Notes under the pieces: generated by a model | The model's input: only the letters and a program-made list of their open reading frames with translations | What the model was told of the DNA's origin: nothing | Databases searched by the model: none | Shown: positions 44,862-53,602 of the stretch, one piece after another | How positions within the stretch are numbered: the stretch's first letter is position 1 | Layout: each line of letters opens with the position of its first letter | Position numbers and translations under genes: made by a program | Origin: Streptomonospora litoralis | GTDB taxonomy: Bacteria; Actinomycetota; Actinomycetes; Streptosporangiales; Streptosporangiaceae | Direction of reading: 5' to 3' | Length of the DNA: 64,000 nucleotides | Assembly (NCBI RefSeq): GCF_004323735.1 | Contig: NZ_CP036455.1 | Span: forward strand, 3,591,101-3,655,100

Positions 44862-46292
44862 ATGGAGAGCCATCGATCCCCCAGGCGCAGACGTCCGAGC
44901 AGCCTGCTCGCGGCGCTCGGCGCGCTCCTCCTCCCCGTGGCGACGGTGACCGCGGTGACCGCGCCCGCCGCCCACGCCGACGTCCCTCCCGCTCCCGAGG
45001 GCTGGAACCACGTCTGGAGCGACGACTTCGACGGCCCGGCGGGCTCCCTGCCCGACTCGGAGAACTGGATCGTCGACACCGGCACCTCCTACCCCGGCGG
45101 CCCCGCCAACTGGGGCACCGGCGAGGTGCAGACCTACACCGACAACCCCGAGAACCTGGCCCTGGACGGCCAGGGCAACCTGCGCATCACTCCCCGCCGC
45201 GACGCGTCGGGGCAGTGGACCTCGGCGCGCATCGAGACGCGCCGGTCCGACTTCAAACCCGCCGACGGCGAGACCCTGCGCATCGAGGGCCGCCTGCAGG
45301 TGCCCGACGTCAGCGGAGAGGCCGCGCTCGGCTACTGGCCGGCGTTCTGGGCGCTCGGCTCGCCCTACCGCGGCGAGTACTGGAACTGGCCCGGCGTGGG
45401 CGAGTTCGACATCATGGAGAACGTCAACGGGATCAACCGGGTCTGGGGCGTGCTCCACTGCGGGGTCTCCCCCGGCGGCCCGTGCAACGAGACCGAGGGG
45501 CTCGGCGCCAGCAGGGTCTGCCCCGGCTCCAGCTGCCAGTCCGCGTTCCACACCTACCGGTTCGAGTGGGACCGCAGCGGCTCCTCCAGCCAGTTGCGGT
45601 GGTACGTCGACGGTCAGCAGTACCACAGCGTCGACGAAAGCCAGATCGGCGCCTCCGCGTGGAGCGACATGACCAGCCACGCCGGCTACTTCATCCTGCT
45701 CAACGTGGCCATGGGCGGCGCCTTCCCCGACGGTGTCCAGGGCAGCGCCACACCCACCGCCGCCACACAACCCGGCTACCCCATGGTCGTCGACTACGTC
45801 TCGGTCTGGGAGACCGGCTCGGGCGGCGGCGGAACGCCCACCGACCCGCCCGGCGACGGCGGCGACGACGGCGGCGGCGTGGACGCCCGCTCCACCATCC
45901 AGGGCGAGGACTACCAGGCGCAGACCGGCACCGCGCTGGAAACCACCTCCGACACCGGAGGCGGGCAGAACGTCGCCCAAATCGGCGACGGCGACCGGCT
46001 GCGCTTCGACGACGTCGAGTTCGGCACCACGGCCGCCGGGCAGTTCAAGGCCCGCGTGGCCTCGGGTGCGGCGGCCGGAGTGAGCGGCCTGGTCGAGGTC
46101 AGACTCGACAGCGCCACCGCAGCGCCGGTCGCGAGCTTCGCCGTGGCCGACACCGGAGGATGGCAGAGCTGGCGCACGGTTCCGGCGAACATGAGCGCGG
46201 TGACCGGAACCCACGACGTCTACATCACCTTCTCCAGCGGCCAGCCGGCCGATTTCGTCAACCTGAACTGGTTCACGTTCTCCTCGAACTGA
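44862..46292 (+). CDS. Secreted GH16 endo-beta-1,3-glucanase with CBM6
   Basis: A 476-residue secreted protein. The signal peptide (1-39) ends with AHA-D. The GH16 domain (about 45-315) has the catalytic ExDxxE motif as GEFDIMENVN (E181, D183, E186) and the WPAFWALG segment. A Gly/Pro/Asp linker follows, then a CBM6-type beta-sandwich (about 345-475; IQGEDY ... VNLNWFTF). GH16 enzymes with EFDIME are laminarinases or related glucanases, acting on fungal or algal beta-glucan. It is probably controlled by the neighbouring LacI repressor and is followed by a strong terminator. Confidence 0.93.
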   Translation: MESHRSPRRRRPSSLLAALGALLLPVATVTAVTAPAAHADVPPAPEGWNHVWSDDFDGPAGSLPDSENWIVDTGTSYPGGPANWGTGEVQTYTDNPENLALDGQGNLRITPRRDASGQWTSARIETRRSDFKPADGETLRIEGRLQVPDVSGEAALGYWPAFWALGSPYRGEYWNWPGVGEFDIMENVNGINRVWGVLHCGVSPGGPCNETEGLGASRVCPGSSCQSAFHTYRFEWDRSGSSSQLRWYVDGQQYHSVDESQIGASAWSDMTSHAGYFILLNVAMGGAFPDGVQGSATPTAATQPGYPMVVDYVSVWETGSGGGGTPTDPPGDGGDDGGGVDARSTIQGEDYQAQTGTALETTSDTGGGQNVAQIGDGDRLRFDDVEFGTTAAGQFKARVASGAAAGVSGLVEVRLDSATAAPVASFAVADTGGWQSWRTVPANMSAVTGTHDVYITFSSGQPADFVNLNWFTFSSN

Positions 46293-46310
46293 TCCGGACG
46301 CAGTAATCGG

Positions 46311-46352
46311 GGCGGCCGGCGCATTCGTGCACGACGCGGTGCGCCGGCCGCC
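46311..46352. terminator. Strong hairpin terminator after the GH16 gene
   Basis: GGCGGCCGGCGCA (46311-46323) pairs perfectly with TGCGCCGGCCGCC (46340-46352) around a 16-base loop, 19 bases after the stop codon. Confidence 0.8.
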
Positions 46353-46504
46353 TTCGCACGACATCTACGGCTCCGCCCGCCCGGTGAACGTGGCACCGGC
46401 TGCTGCGCGGTGCGGCCTCCCGCAGCCGCACGGCCGCGCGACGTTTGAGGGCGCCCTGCGCCGGTAGCGCCAAGGCAAGGAACAGCTGTTCGAGGGGGCT
46501 TGCC

Positions 46505-46948
46505 ATGCTGATCCGTTCCGCCGTGGAAGGCGCGGTGGCCGGCGCGCTGGCGACCGGGGCGATGACGGCGGCGTTCGAAGCCGGTCGCCGCCGCGGGGCG
46601 CACCACGGCCATCCGCCGAAGCACATCGTCCGAGCGCTGCTGTCCGGCGGCGGCTCCCACCGGCCGCGCTCAGGCGAGGACATCGCCGCCGGAACGGCGC
46701 ATCTGGGCTTCGGAACCACCATGGGAGCGCTGTTCGGCGCCGTCACCGGGACCCGCAGGCCGCCGCGCAGCCTCGGAGCCGCCTATGCCTTGGCCATCAT
46801 GGCCGCCGGTTACCAAAGCGGGGCGCCCCGCATCGGCGCGCTGCCGCCGCTGAGCCGCGACCACCCCGGACGCACCGCGAGCCTCGTCGGCGCGCACGTC
46901 CTCTACGGCTGGACGCTCGCCTCGTCGCTGCGCCGCGCCCGCCGGTAG
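46505..46948 (+). CDS. Small membrane protein of unknown function
   Basis: A 147-residue protein starting MLIRSAVEGAVAGALATGAMT, with GAGGGGG upstream of the ATG. Three or four hydrophobic, Gly/Ala-rich segments (about 5-24, 62-82, 88-103, 123-140) are separated by basic loops. The layout resembles the DUF1440/DUF6789 type of small membrane proteins, whose function is unknown. It stands alone. Confidence 0.7.
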   Translation: MLIRSAVEGAVAGALATGAMTAAFEAGRRRGAHHGHPPKHIVRALLSGGGSHRPRSGEDIAAGTAHLGFGTTMGALFGAVTGTRRPPRSLGAAYALAIMAAGYQSGAPRIGALPPLSRDHPGRTASLVGAHVLYGWTLASSLRRARR

Positions 46949-47107
46949 GCGCCCCAGCCCTGTTCGCGAATCGTCGGAACGAAGCGCCCGGCGTAGCCCC
47001 GAGGTACGAGGGGTCCTCCGCTACCCGGGGGTGACGCGTGCGGCGCGTGCCGCGGCCTAGCGTCGGCACCGACACGGTTTCTCGATCGAACGGGGTTGAT
47101 CGGTCCC

Positions 47108-47362
47108 ATGCCGGTACAGCGCACCGCTCTGCTGTCCGAACTCGCGCAGGGCGTCGGAGCGGCGTTCGGCCTGCTGGTGTCCGGGCTGCTCCTCGCGGCT
47201 TATGTGGCCCTCGTCGCGGGGGCGCTCGTCAGCGTCCTGGCATCCGGGCTCGGCGGCGGCATGAAATTCGTGTGGGCCGTCTTCATTTTCTGCGCGCCGA
47301 TCCTCGGACCGCTCTGCTGGTTCCTCATCGGCCGCAAGCACGTGTCGGCCCAGGTGAGCTGA
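47108..47362 (+). CDS. Small PLDc_N-domain membrane protein
   Basis: An 84-residue protein with two membrane helices (about 16-40 and 50-75), ending FIFCAPILGPLCWFLIGRK. This is the PLDc_N signature (P-x-LGP-x-x-(Y/W)-x-x-x-GR), often found as a free-standing small protein in actinomycetes. Function is unknown. ATG 47108 was preferred to an in-frame TTG at 47096. Confidence 0.75.
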   Translation: MPVQRTALLSELAQGVGAAFGLLVSGLLLAAYVALVAGALVSVLASGLGGGMKFVWAVFIFCAPILGPLCWFLIGRKHVSAQVS

Positions 47363-47495
47363 CGCCGCCGCGCCACCCGCCCTCGGGTGACGCCCCGCCC
47401 GTGCGGCTCGCCTACCCGGACGGGCGAACGCCGGCCTGATAGAAAGCTGAGTGTTCTTTAGGCCGCGGTTAATTCCTGGGAGTACCCTGAGAGTC

Positions 47496-48467
47496 ATGTC
47501 AACGCTGCGCCGACGAATCCTTGACGTACTTCCCAAGGTCAAAGTCCATGTGCGCGACCTCGAACCGGGGACTGCGCTGCTCTCGCGCCGCGGCGACCAC
47601 CGGGTGACTCCCGTAGGCCCGAAGTCCTGGCTGGTCAGCCGCAGCAAGGACAGCCTCGCCAAGGCGATGTCCCGAACACTCGGCGGCGACGCCGCCGCCC
47701 GGGAATGGCGCCCCGTCCCGCTCGGCCCCGGAGCCCGCCTGCTGGTCGACGACGACCAGCCCGGCGGCGACGAATGGCACATGCACAAGGCCGCGCAGGA
47801 CTACCTCGCCGAGCGGCATGTGGCCGCGTTGCTCCGGCATTACCGGGTGAACTGCGTCTTCGACGTGGGCGCAAACGTGGGGCAATACGCACGCCGGCTG
47901 CGCAAGCACGGCTACACCGGGCGGATCGTCTCCTTCGAGCCGGTTGGGGCGATCGCGGAGAAACTGCGCGAGGCGGCCGCCGACGATCCGGACTGGTGGG
48001 TCTATCCCAACGCGCTGGGCCGCGAGGAGCGTGTCGACAACATCAACGTGGTGCAGGGCTCGATGAGTTCGCTGCTGGGGCCGACCGAGTTCGGCAACCA
48101 GCGCTACAAGCGGTTCCGCAACACCTCGGAGGAGGAGATCGTCGTCCGCCGATTGGACGCGCTGATGGACGAGGCGCTGAAGGGCATCGACGACCCCCGG
48201 CCCTACTTGAAGCTCGACACCCAGGGCTACGACCTCGAAGCCTTCGGGGGCGCGGGTAAGCGGTCCGCGGACTTCGTGGGCCTGCAGTCGGAGGTCGCCC
48301 TGATGCAGATCTACGAGGGAATGCCGCGCATGCACGAGGCGATCGCCGCATACGAGGCCGACGGTTTCGAGATCACGGGCATGTTCCCGGTGACACGCGA
48401 GGAGGCCACCGGCCGCGTGTTGGAATTCGACTGCGTCATGGTGCGCGCCGACGCCCTCGGCGAGTAG
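47496..48467 (+). CDS. FkbM-family methyltransferase
   Basis: A 323-residue protein with a SAM-binding core at about 125-300: VFDVGANVGQYARRLRKHGYTGRIVSFEPV, then YLKLDTQGYDLEAFGG and a final VMV strand. These match the FkbM family (Methyltransf_21), mostly O-methyltransferases acting on polyketides, sugars or lipids. The N-terminal 110 residues are extra to the fold. It is not in an obvious operon and its substrate is unknown. It lies between small membrane proteins and the right-hand cluster and could belong to the latter. Confidence 0.88.
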   Translation: MSTLRRRILDVLPKVKVHVRDLEPGTALLSRRGDHRVTPVGPKSWLVSRSKDSLAKAMSRTLGGDAAAREWRPVPLGPGARLLVDDDQPGGDEWHMHKAAQDYLAERHVAALLRHYRVNCVFDVGANVGQYARRLRKHGYTGRIVSFEPVGAIAEKLREAAADDPDWWVYPNALGREERVDNINVVQGSMSSLLGPTEFGNQRYKRFRNTSEEEIVVRRLDALMDEALKGIDDPRPYLKLDTQGYDLEAFGGAGKRSADFVGLQSEVALMQIYEGMPRMHEAIAAYEADGFEITGMFPVTREEATGRVLEFDCVMVRADALGE

Positions 48468-48694
48468 TCGTCGGCGGTTCCGCTGCGGCTGCCGAGGCCG
48501 AGATCCAGCGCGGTCTCCTCGGCGAAGCGCCGCCGCGCGCGGATGAGCGGTGTCGTCTCCTCCGGTACGGCCAGGGCGATCCGGGTGTGGCCGCGCTCGG
48601 CCGGGCACCGGATCCGCAGGGCGGCGTGCGCGAGGCGCCGCCGGGCGCTGGTCCGGCGGCCCCCGACCGACGCCCCGCACGCGCCCCCCGCGGC

Positions 48695-49453
48695 TCACAT
48701 GATGGAGACGCCGCTGTCGACACTGATGACCTGGCCGGTCATGCAGTCCTGGGACAGCAGGAGCCCCATGGTCTCGGCGACCTCCTCGGGTTCGACGAAG
48801 CGCGGCACGGGCGCCTTGTCGCGGATGTCGGAGACGACTCGCTCCGACAGGCCCTCGGTCATCGTGGTGGGCATGAACCCGGGCGACAGGGCGTTGACGG
48901 TCACCCCCCGCCGCCCGCACTCCGCCGCCAGCGTCCGGGTCAGACCGATCAGCCCCGCCTTGGACGACGCGTAGGCGGTCTGGCCCGCGGTGGCGACGAG
49001 GGCGGAGGGCGAGACGATGTTGACCACCCGTCCCCACCGGTTCCGCAGCATGGCGGGCACGGCGGCGCGCGCCGTGTGGAAGGGGCCCACCAGGTTGGTC
49101 TGGATGACCTGCGCCCAGTCCTGCGGCGACTGCATCGCCATCGCGGCGTCCTTGCGGACCGCGCCGTTGTTGACGAGGACGTCCACCGGGCCGAGTTCGC
49201 CGGTGATGCGCTCCATGAACGCGGTGACCGCCTCGTAGGACCCCACGTCGCCGGTGACCAGGACCGAGTCGTTGCGCAGCTCGCCCTGCAGCTTGCGCGC
49301 GGCCTCCTCTGACGAGTTGTAGTGCACGGCGACACGGCACCCGAGCCGGTCCAGCTCCGCGGCCAGCGCCTTCCCGAGTCCTCCCGATGCGCCGGTGACC
49401 AGGGCCACCGGGCTCTCGGGACGCACTCCTGCGGGCTTGTCCTTACTGCTCAT
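48695..49453 (-). CDS. 3-oxoacyl-ACP reductase-like SDR (FabG type)
   Basis: A 252-residue short-chain dehydrogenase with TGASGGLGKA, NNGAVRKDA, a catalytic Ser in NIVSPSALVATAG and YASSK. The overall sequence is close to FabG-type ketoreductases, including the C-terminal TGQVISVDSG. It follows the KAS III and ACP genes on the same strand, so it likely reduces the ACP-bound beta-keto chain. GGAG lies five bases before ATG 49453. It differs from housekeeping FabG in context: no FabH/ACP/FabF operon of primary metabolism is visible. Confidence 0.9.
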   Translation of the reverse strand: MSSKDKPAGVRPESPVALVTGASGGLGKALAAELDRLGCRVAVHYNSSEEAARKLQGELRNDSVLVTGDVGSYEAVTAFMERITGELGPVDVLVNNGAVRKDAAMAMQSPQDWAQVIQTNLVGPFHTARAAVPAMLRNRWGRVVNIVSPSALVATAGQTAYASSKAGLIGLTRTLAAECGRRGVTVNALSPGFMPTTMTEGLSERVVSDIRDKAPVPRFVEPEEVAETMGLLLSQDCMTGQVISVDSGVSIM

Positions 49454-49580
49454 ACTCACTCCACGATCGGTTGGACGCGGATGGCGGAACGGGCGCCGGC
49501 GCCGGACGGCCGCCGCGGCGGTGCCCCGGCCCTATGCCGGGGCACCGCGGTTCGGCGGCGGGCCCGCTCGGGGCGCTCGG

Positions 49581-50576
49581 TCACCGGCCGCCCCACTCCA
49601 GGAGCACGGACCCCCACGTCATGCCGGCGCCGAATCCGGCGAGGAGCACCAGCTGCCCCTCGCGGATGCGTCCGGCGTCCAGGGCCTCCGCGAGGGCGAG
49701 GGGGACCGACGCCGATGCGGTGTTGCCGTAGCGGTCCAGATTGGACACCAACCGCTCCGGCGGCAGCCCGGTGTGCTGCAGGACCGAGTTGATGATCCGG
49801 ATGTTGGCCTGGTGCGGGATGACGTGGTCGACGTCGGCCGGTTCGACCTTGGCCGATTCCAGGGTCTGGCGCACGGTCTCGACGGTGTAGCGCACCGCGT
49901 TCAGATAGATCTCGTTGCCGTTGATCCGCGCGTAGTGCAGCCCTTCGCGCACGGTCTCCGCCGTCGTGGGCAGCCGGCTGCCGCCGGCGAGGACCTTCAG
50001 ACTGGAGCTGCACGAGCCGTCGGCGCCGAGGTTCCATCCCCGGACCACGTGGTCGGGCCGGGGGGTCAGCACCAGTGCGCCGGCCCCGTCGCCCACCAGG
50101 ATGCCCAGGTCCCGGTCGTCGGGCCGGACCGTGAGCGTATGGGTGTCGGACCCGATCAGCAGGACGGGGCGCGGGTCCAGGGCCATCAGGGCCATGGCCG
50201 ACACCACACCGTAGACGAAACCGGCGCACTCGGCGTTGAGGTCGTGGGCGCTACCGGCGATACCGAGCTCGTGGTGGACGAAGGCCGACGTCGCCGGGGA
50301 CGGCTGCTCGGGGGTGGCGGTGGCGACCATCAGGTGGGCGATGTCGGCACCGTCCAGGCCCGCCTTGGCCAGCGCGTCGCGGCCGGCCTCGACGGCCAGC
50401 GACGCGGTGGTCTGCCCGGGCTCGACGGCGCGCCGTTCGCGGATGCCGCAGCGGCTGACGATCCAGTCCTCGTCGACGCCGAAACGCTGCGCCAGCTCGG
50501 CGTTGGAGACGACCCGCTCCGGCAGGGCCGTGCCCCAGCCGGCGATGCCGAATCCGCTCACCGCATCGGCCGTCAT
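49581..50576 (-). CDS. 3-oxoacyl-ACP synthase III (KAS III/FabH-like)
   Basis: A 331-residue ketosynthase III with a complete Cys-His-Asn triad: C117 (LNAECAGFVYG), H255 (VIPHQAN) and N285 (YGNTASAS). It primes or condenses an acyl-CoA with malonyl-ACP. Its ATG overlaps the stop of the ACP gene, so the two are translationally coupled and it probably works with that ACP. In secondary metabolism such pairs (RedP-RedQ in prodiginine synthesis, for example) start short dedicated fatty chains. Confidence 0.94.
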   Translation of the reverse strand: MTADAVSGFGIAGWGTALPERVVSNAELAQRFGVDEDWIVSRCGIRERRAVEPGQTTASLAVEAGRDALAKAGLDGADIAHLMVATATPEQPSPATSAFVHHELGIAGSAHDLNAECAGFVYGVVSAMALMALDPRPVLLIGSDTHTLTVRPDDRDLGILVGDGAGALVLTPRPDHVVRGWNLGADGSCSSSLKVLAGGSRLPTTAETVREGLHYARINGNEIYLNAVRYTVETVRQTLESAKVEPADVDHVIPHQANIRIINSVLQHTGLPPERLVSNLDRYGNTASASVPLALAEALDAGRIREGQLVLLAGFGAGMTWGSVLLEWGGR

Positions 50577-50827
50577 CCCTGCTCCGGGACGAGCCGCTGG
50601 ATGCGCTCGTGGACGGTGCGCAGGGTCGTCGTGTCGTCCATGTCGGCGAACAGGGACTCGTCGGCCGGAATGTGCGGGTAGTCGTTCTGGAACCCGTACA
50701 GCCACTCCATCAGGTCGAGCGAGTCGACGTCCTCGATGTGCTGCAGCGGGTGGTCCGGGTCGACGGCCTTGGCTCCCGAAACTGCGGTGAGCTGACTCGC
50801 GAGTTCGTCGATCGTGGGCATGGACAT
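50573..50827 (-). CDS. Acyl carrier protein
   Basis: An 84-residue acidic protein with the attachment Ser36 in EDVDSLDLMEWLYG. The motif is DSLD instead of the usual DSL(D/S)xVEL, and the helix after it is aromatic, so it is a diverged, dedicated ACP. First gene of ACP-KAS III-FabG. The PPTase encoded at 56.5 kb may activate it. The start is ATG 50827 or 50821. Confidence 0.9.
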   Translation of the reverse strand: MSMPTIDELASQLTAVSGAKAVDPDHPLQHIEDVDSLDLMEWLYGFQNDYPHIPADESLFADMDDTTTLRTVHERIQRLVPEQG

Positions 50828-51013
50828 CAGCGGTCGTCTCCTTACGCGGCTGCGTCGTTTCGCCAGTCATGGAACAGCCCGGCGCGCAATCCGCGCGCAA
50901 CAAGCCCGCATACGCCGCCGCCGGCCGATCGGGACTCGCCCGCGGCAGCGCGCCGGGCCTTCGCACCGCGGCCCCGGCCGCCGGAACGCGCGTCCTTGCG
51001 TTGCGCGGACGCG

Positions 51014-51031
51014 TCTTGCACATCTCTTGCG
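51014..51031 (+). promoter_or_regulatory. Putative SARP site: TCTTGC(A/G) repeat at 11-bp spacing
   Basis: TCTTGCA (51014-51020) and TCTTGCG (51025-51031) are direct repeats exactly 11 bp apart, 72-89 bp before the methyltransferase ATG. The same heptamer type occurs upstream of the oxoamine synthase (62000-62066). An inverted repeat CGCGTCC/GGACGCG (50989-51013) adjoins it. No gene is seen in 50828-51102. Confidence 0.6.
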
Positions 51032-51102
51032 GGCGTCCCGCTTGGCTCTCCCGCGGGGATCCATGCACCGCCCGCCGGAACAGGAAACGAGGTAGCCAAC
51101 CG

Positions 51103-51999
51103 ATGACGACGGCTTCGGCGGAGGAAACCGCCAGTCGGGTCAACCCCGACGTCGACGCGATCAGACACCACTACGAGGTGGGCAACGACTTCTACCGGCT
51201 CCTGCTGGGCCCGACGATGATGTACTCGGGCGGCTACTGGGAGCCCGGCGAGGGCTTGCGCGAGGCCCTGGACCGCGCCCAGGAGCGCAAGCTCGACGCC
51301 TTCGCCGACCTCGCCGGGGCATCCGGCGCCAAGCGGGTGCTGGACATCGGCTGCGGGTGGGGCACCCTGCTCGACCGGCTGACGACGGTCCACGGCGTGG
51401 GCCGCGGGGTGGGGCTGACGCTCAGCCGGACCCAGCAGGAGTTCGTGCACGGGCTCGGCAACGAGCGGATCGAGGCCCGCGTCGAGAGCTGGGAGGAGCA
51501 CGAGGCCGAGGAGCCCTACGACGCCGCGTTCTCCCTCAACTCGCTGGAGCACTTCGTCCACTCCAGCCTGCCGCCGCGGGAGCGGACGAAGCGGTACCGC
51601 GCCTTCTTCGGCCGCGTCCACAAGGCGCTGCGCCCCGGCGCCGGGTTCGTACTGCACACCATGACGGCCGAGGCGCTGCCGATGAACCGCGCCCTGCTGG
51701 ACGACCTGAAATTCCTGCAGCGCTCGGAATTCGAAGGCTGCCACATTCCGCACCTGCACGAGATATCGCTGGGCATGGAAGGGCTTTTCGACGTCGTCGA
51801 GATCCGCAACGAGCGCGAGTCGTTCGCCAAGGCCTGCCGCGCGTGGCTGGAGCTGCTCGCGCAGCGCAGGGACGAGGCCGTGGCCCTGGAGGGCGAGGAC
51901 GTGGTGGCGCGGTTCGAGCGCTATCTGGACATCTTCGCCTACACGCTGGAAGACCGTTTTTTCAACAATTTCCGTATCACCGTCGAGCGCCGTTCCTAA
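51103..51999 (+). CDS. SAM methyltransferase, cyclopropane-fatty-acid-synthase-like
   Basis: A 298-residue methyltransferase with the CFA/mycolic-methylase N-terminal pattern HYEVGNDFYRLLLGPTMMYSGGYW, SAM motif VLDIGCGWGTLL, and the SLEHF and LHTM segments. Length matches mycolate methylases more than full CFA synthases (about 400). The Cys of YSCAY, present in cyclopropane synthases, is Gly here, so O-, N- or C-methylation of a lipid-like or ACP-bound chain is more likely than cyclopropanation. First gene of a six-gene operon. ATG 51103 follows ACGAGG; the frame is open upstream but not protein-like. Confidence 0.88.
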   Translation: MTTASAEETASRVNPDVDAIRHHYEVGNDFYRLLLGPTMMYSGGYWEPGEGLREALDRAQERKLDAFADLAGASGAKRVLDIGCGWGTLLDRLTTVHGVGRGVGLTLSRTQQEFVHGLGNERIEARVESWEEHEAEEPYDAAFSLNSLEHFVHSSLPPRERTKRYRAFFGRVHKALRPGAGFVLHTMTAEALPMNRALLDDLKFLQRSEFEGCHIPHLHEISLGMEGLFDVVEIRNERESFAKACRAWLELLAQRRDEAVALEGEDVVARFERYLDIFAYTLEDRFFNNFRITVERRS

Positions 52000-52010
52000 A
52001 AGGGGCTGTG

Positions 52011-53594
52011 ATGACAACCGCGTCGCACGACATCCGACTCGACGAGCCCGAGATCCGCGAATCGCACCGGGAGTCCGCGACGGGCGGGCCGGGCCGGCAC
52101 CTGCGGGTGGCGGTCGTCGGAAGCGGCTTCTCCGGGCTCGGTACGGCCATCCGGCTGCTCCAGGAGGGCATCACGGACTTCCTGGTCTTCGAGCGCGACC
52201 ACGAGGTGGGCGGCACCTGGCGGGACAACACCTATCCGGGCTGCCAGTGCGACGTCATGTCGCACCTGTACTCGTTCTCCTTCGCGCGCAATCCGGGCTG
52301 GAAGAGCACCTACGGCCGCCAGGAGGAGCTGTTCGCCTACCTGCGCGACTGCGCCGACCGGTTCGGCGCGCGCCCGCACATCCGCTTCGGCCACGAAGTG
52401 CTCGACGCCCGCTGGGACGAGGACGTCCGGCGGTGGCGGATCGAGACCTCGCAGGGCGAGTACACGGCTGGGGTCCTGGTCACCGGAGCCGGATACCTGA
52501 GCGAGCCCGCCGTTCCCGACGTACCCGGACTGGCCGGCTTCGAGGGGCCGGTGTTCCACTCGTCGCGCTGGGACCACGACTTCGACCTGGACGGCAAGCG
52601 CGTCGCCGTGATCGGCACCGGCGCCTCGGCGATCCAGTTCGTGCCCAAGATCCAGCCGCAGGTGGGCCGCCTGGACCTCTACCAGCGCACCCCGCCCTGG
52701 ATCGGGCCGAAGAACGACAAGCCCACCGGGGCGGTGCAGTCCTGGATGCTGCACAACGTCCCCGGCTACCAGCGGTTCCGCCGCAACTTCAACATGTGGG
52801 GGCGCGAGTTCCTCGCGTTCGTGATGTCCCGGCCCAAGATGGCCGCCCGCATGCAGAGCATGGCCAGCAACCACCTGGACAAGAGCGTGCCCGACCCCGA
52901 GCTGCGCGCCCGGCTGCGGCCCGACTACGTCATGGCCTGCAAGCGGCTGCTGTTCTCCAACACCTACTATCCCGCCGTCCAGCAGGACAACGTCGAGCTG
53001 ATCACCGACGGCATCGACCACGTGCGCCCGGGCTCTATCGTGACGGCCGACGGGCGCGAGCGCGAGATCGACGCCATCATCCTGGGCACCGGCTTCCGGG
53101 CCACCGACCAGCCGATCACCGAGCGCGTCCACGGCCGCGGCGGCGAGCAGCTGCGCGAGGTGTGGCGGCGGGAGGGGATCTCCGCGCACCGCGGCACGAC
53201 GGTCCCCGGTTTTCCGAACCTGTTCATGATGCTGGGCCCCAACACCACCCTGGGCCATTCCTCGCAGGTGGTGATGATCGAGGCGCAGATCAAGTACCTG
53301 CTGAGCGCGCTGAAGCACATGGCCCGAACCGGCGTGGACAGCGTCGAAGTCCGCCCCGAAGCCCACCGGGCGTGGAACGAGCGGCTCGCCGCCTCGCTGG
53401 ACGGCACGGTGTGGAACGCCGGCAACTGCCGGAGCTGGTACCTCGACGAGCACGGCCGCAACCCCTCCATCTGGCCCACCTACACCTGGCGCTTCCGCCG
53501 AGCCACGAAGCGCTTCGACCCGGGCGAGTACTCGCTCGCCCGCACCGCCGGCTCCGGCCTCCCCCACGTACGACCGAGCCTGATCCAGGAGTGA
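52011..53594 (+). CDS. Type I Baeyer-Villiger-type flavin monooxygenase
   Basis: A 527-residue flavoprotein with two Rossmann motifs (VVGSGFSGLG at about 35; VIGTGASAIQF at about 201). Between them is the BVMO fingerprint FEGPVFHSSRWD (177-188), which fits FxGxxxHxxxW(P/D). Also present are GGTWRDNTYPGCQCDV and the C-terminal WPTYTW. Type I BVMOs insert oxygen next to ketones; some members N-hydroxylate instead. It starts 12 bp after the methyltransferase gene and ends 9 bp before the oxidase gene. In this cluster an alpha-amino ketone or beta-keto chain would be a reasonable substrate. Confidence 0.93.
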   Translation: MTTASHDIRLDEPEIRESHRESATGGPGRHLRVAVVGSGFSGLGTAIRLLQEGITDFLVFERDHEVGGTWRDNTYPGCQCDVMSHLYSFSFARNPGWKSTYGRQEELFAYLRDCADRFGARPHIRFGHEVLDARWDEDVRRWRIETSQGEYTAGVLVTGAGYLSEPAVPDVPGLAGFEGPVFHSSRWDHDFDLDGKRVAVIGTGASAIQFVPKIQPQVGRLDLYQRTPPWIGPKNDKPTGAVQSWMLHNVPGYQRFRRNFNMWGREFLAFVMSRPKMAARMQSMASNHLDKSVPDPELRARLRPDYVMACKRLLFSNTYYPAVQQDNVELITDGIDHVRPGSIVTADGREREIDAIILGTGFRATDQPITERVHGRGGEQLREVWRREGISAHRGTTVPGFPNLFMMLGPNTTLGHSSQVVMIEAQIKYLLSALKHMARTGVDSVEVRPEAHRAWNERLAASLDGTVWNAGNCRSWYLDEHGRNPSIWPTYTWRFRRATKRFDPGEYSLARTAGSGLPHVRPSLIQE

Positions 53595-53602
53595 ACGATC
53601 CG

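Noticed and set aside
43512-46364. 950-codon minus-strand frame extending the LacI gene across the GH16 gene
   Set aside because: Only the last 333 codons are LacI. The rest is antisense to a clear glucanase and passes through both operators. GTG 44513 has a ribosome site.
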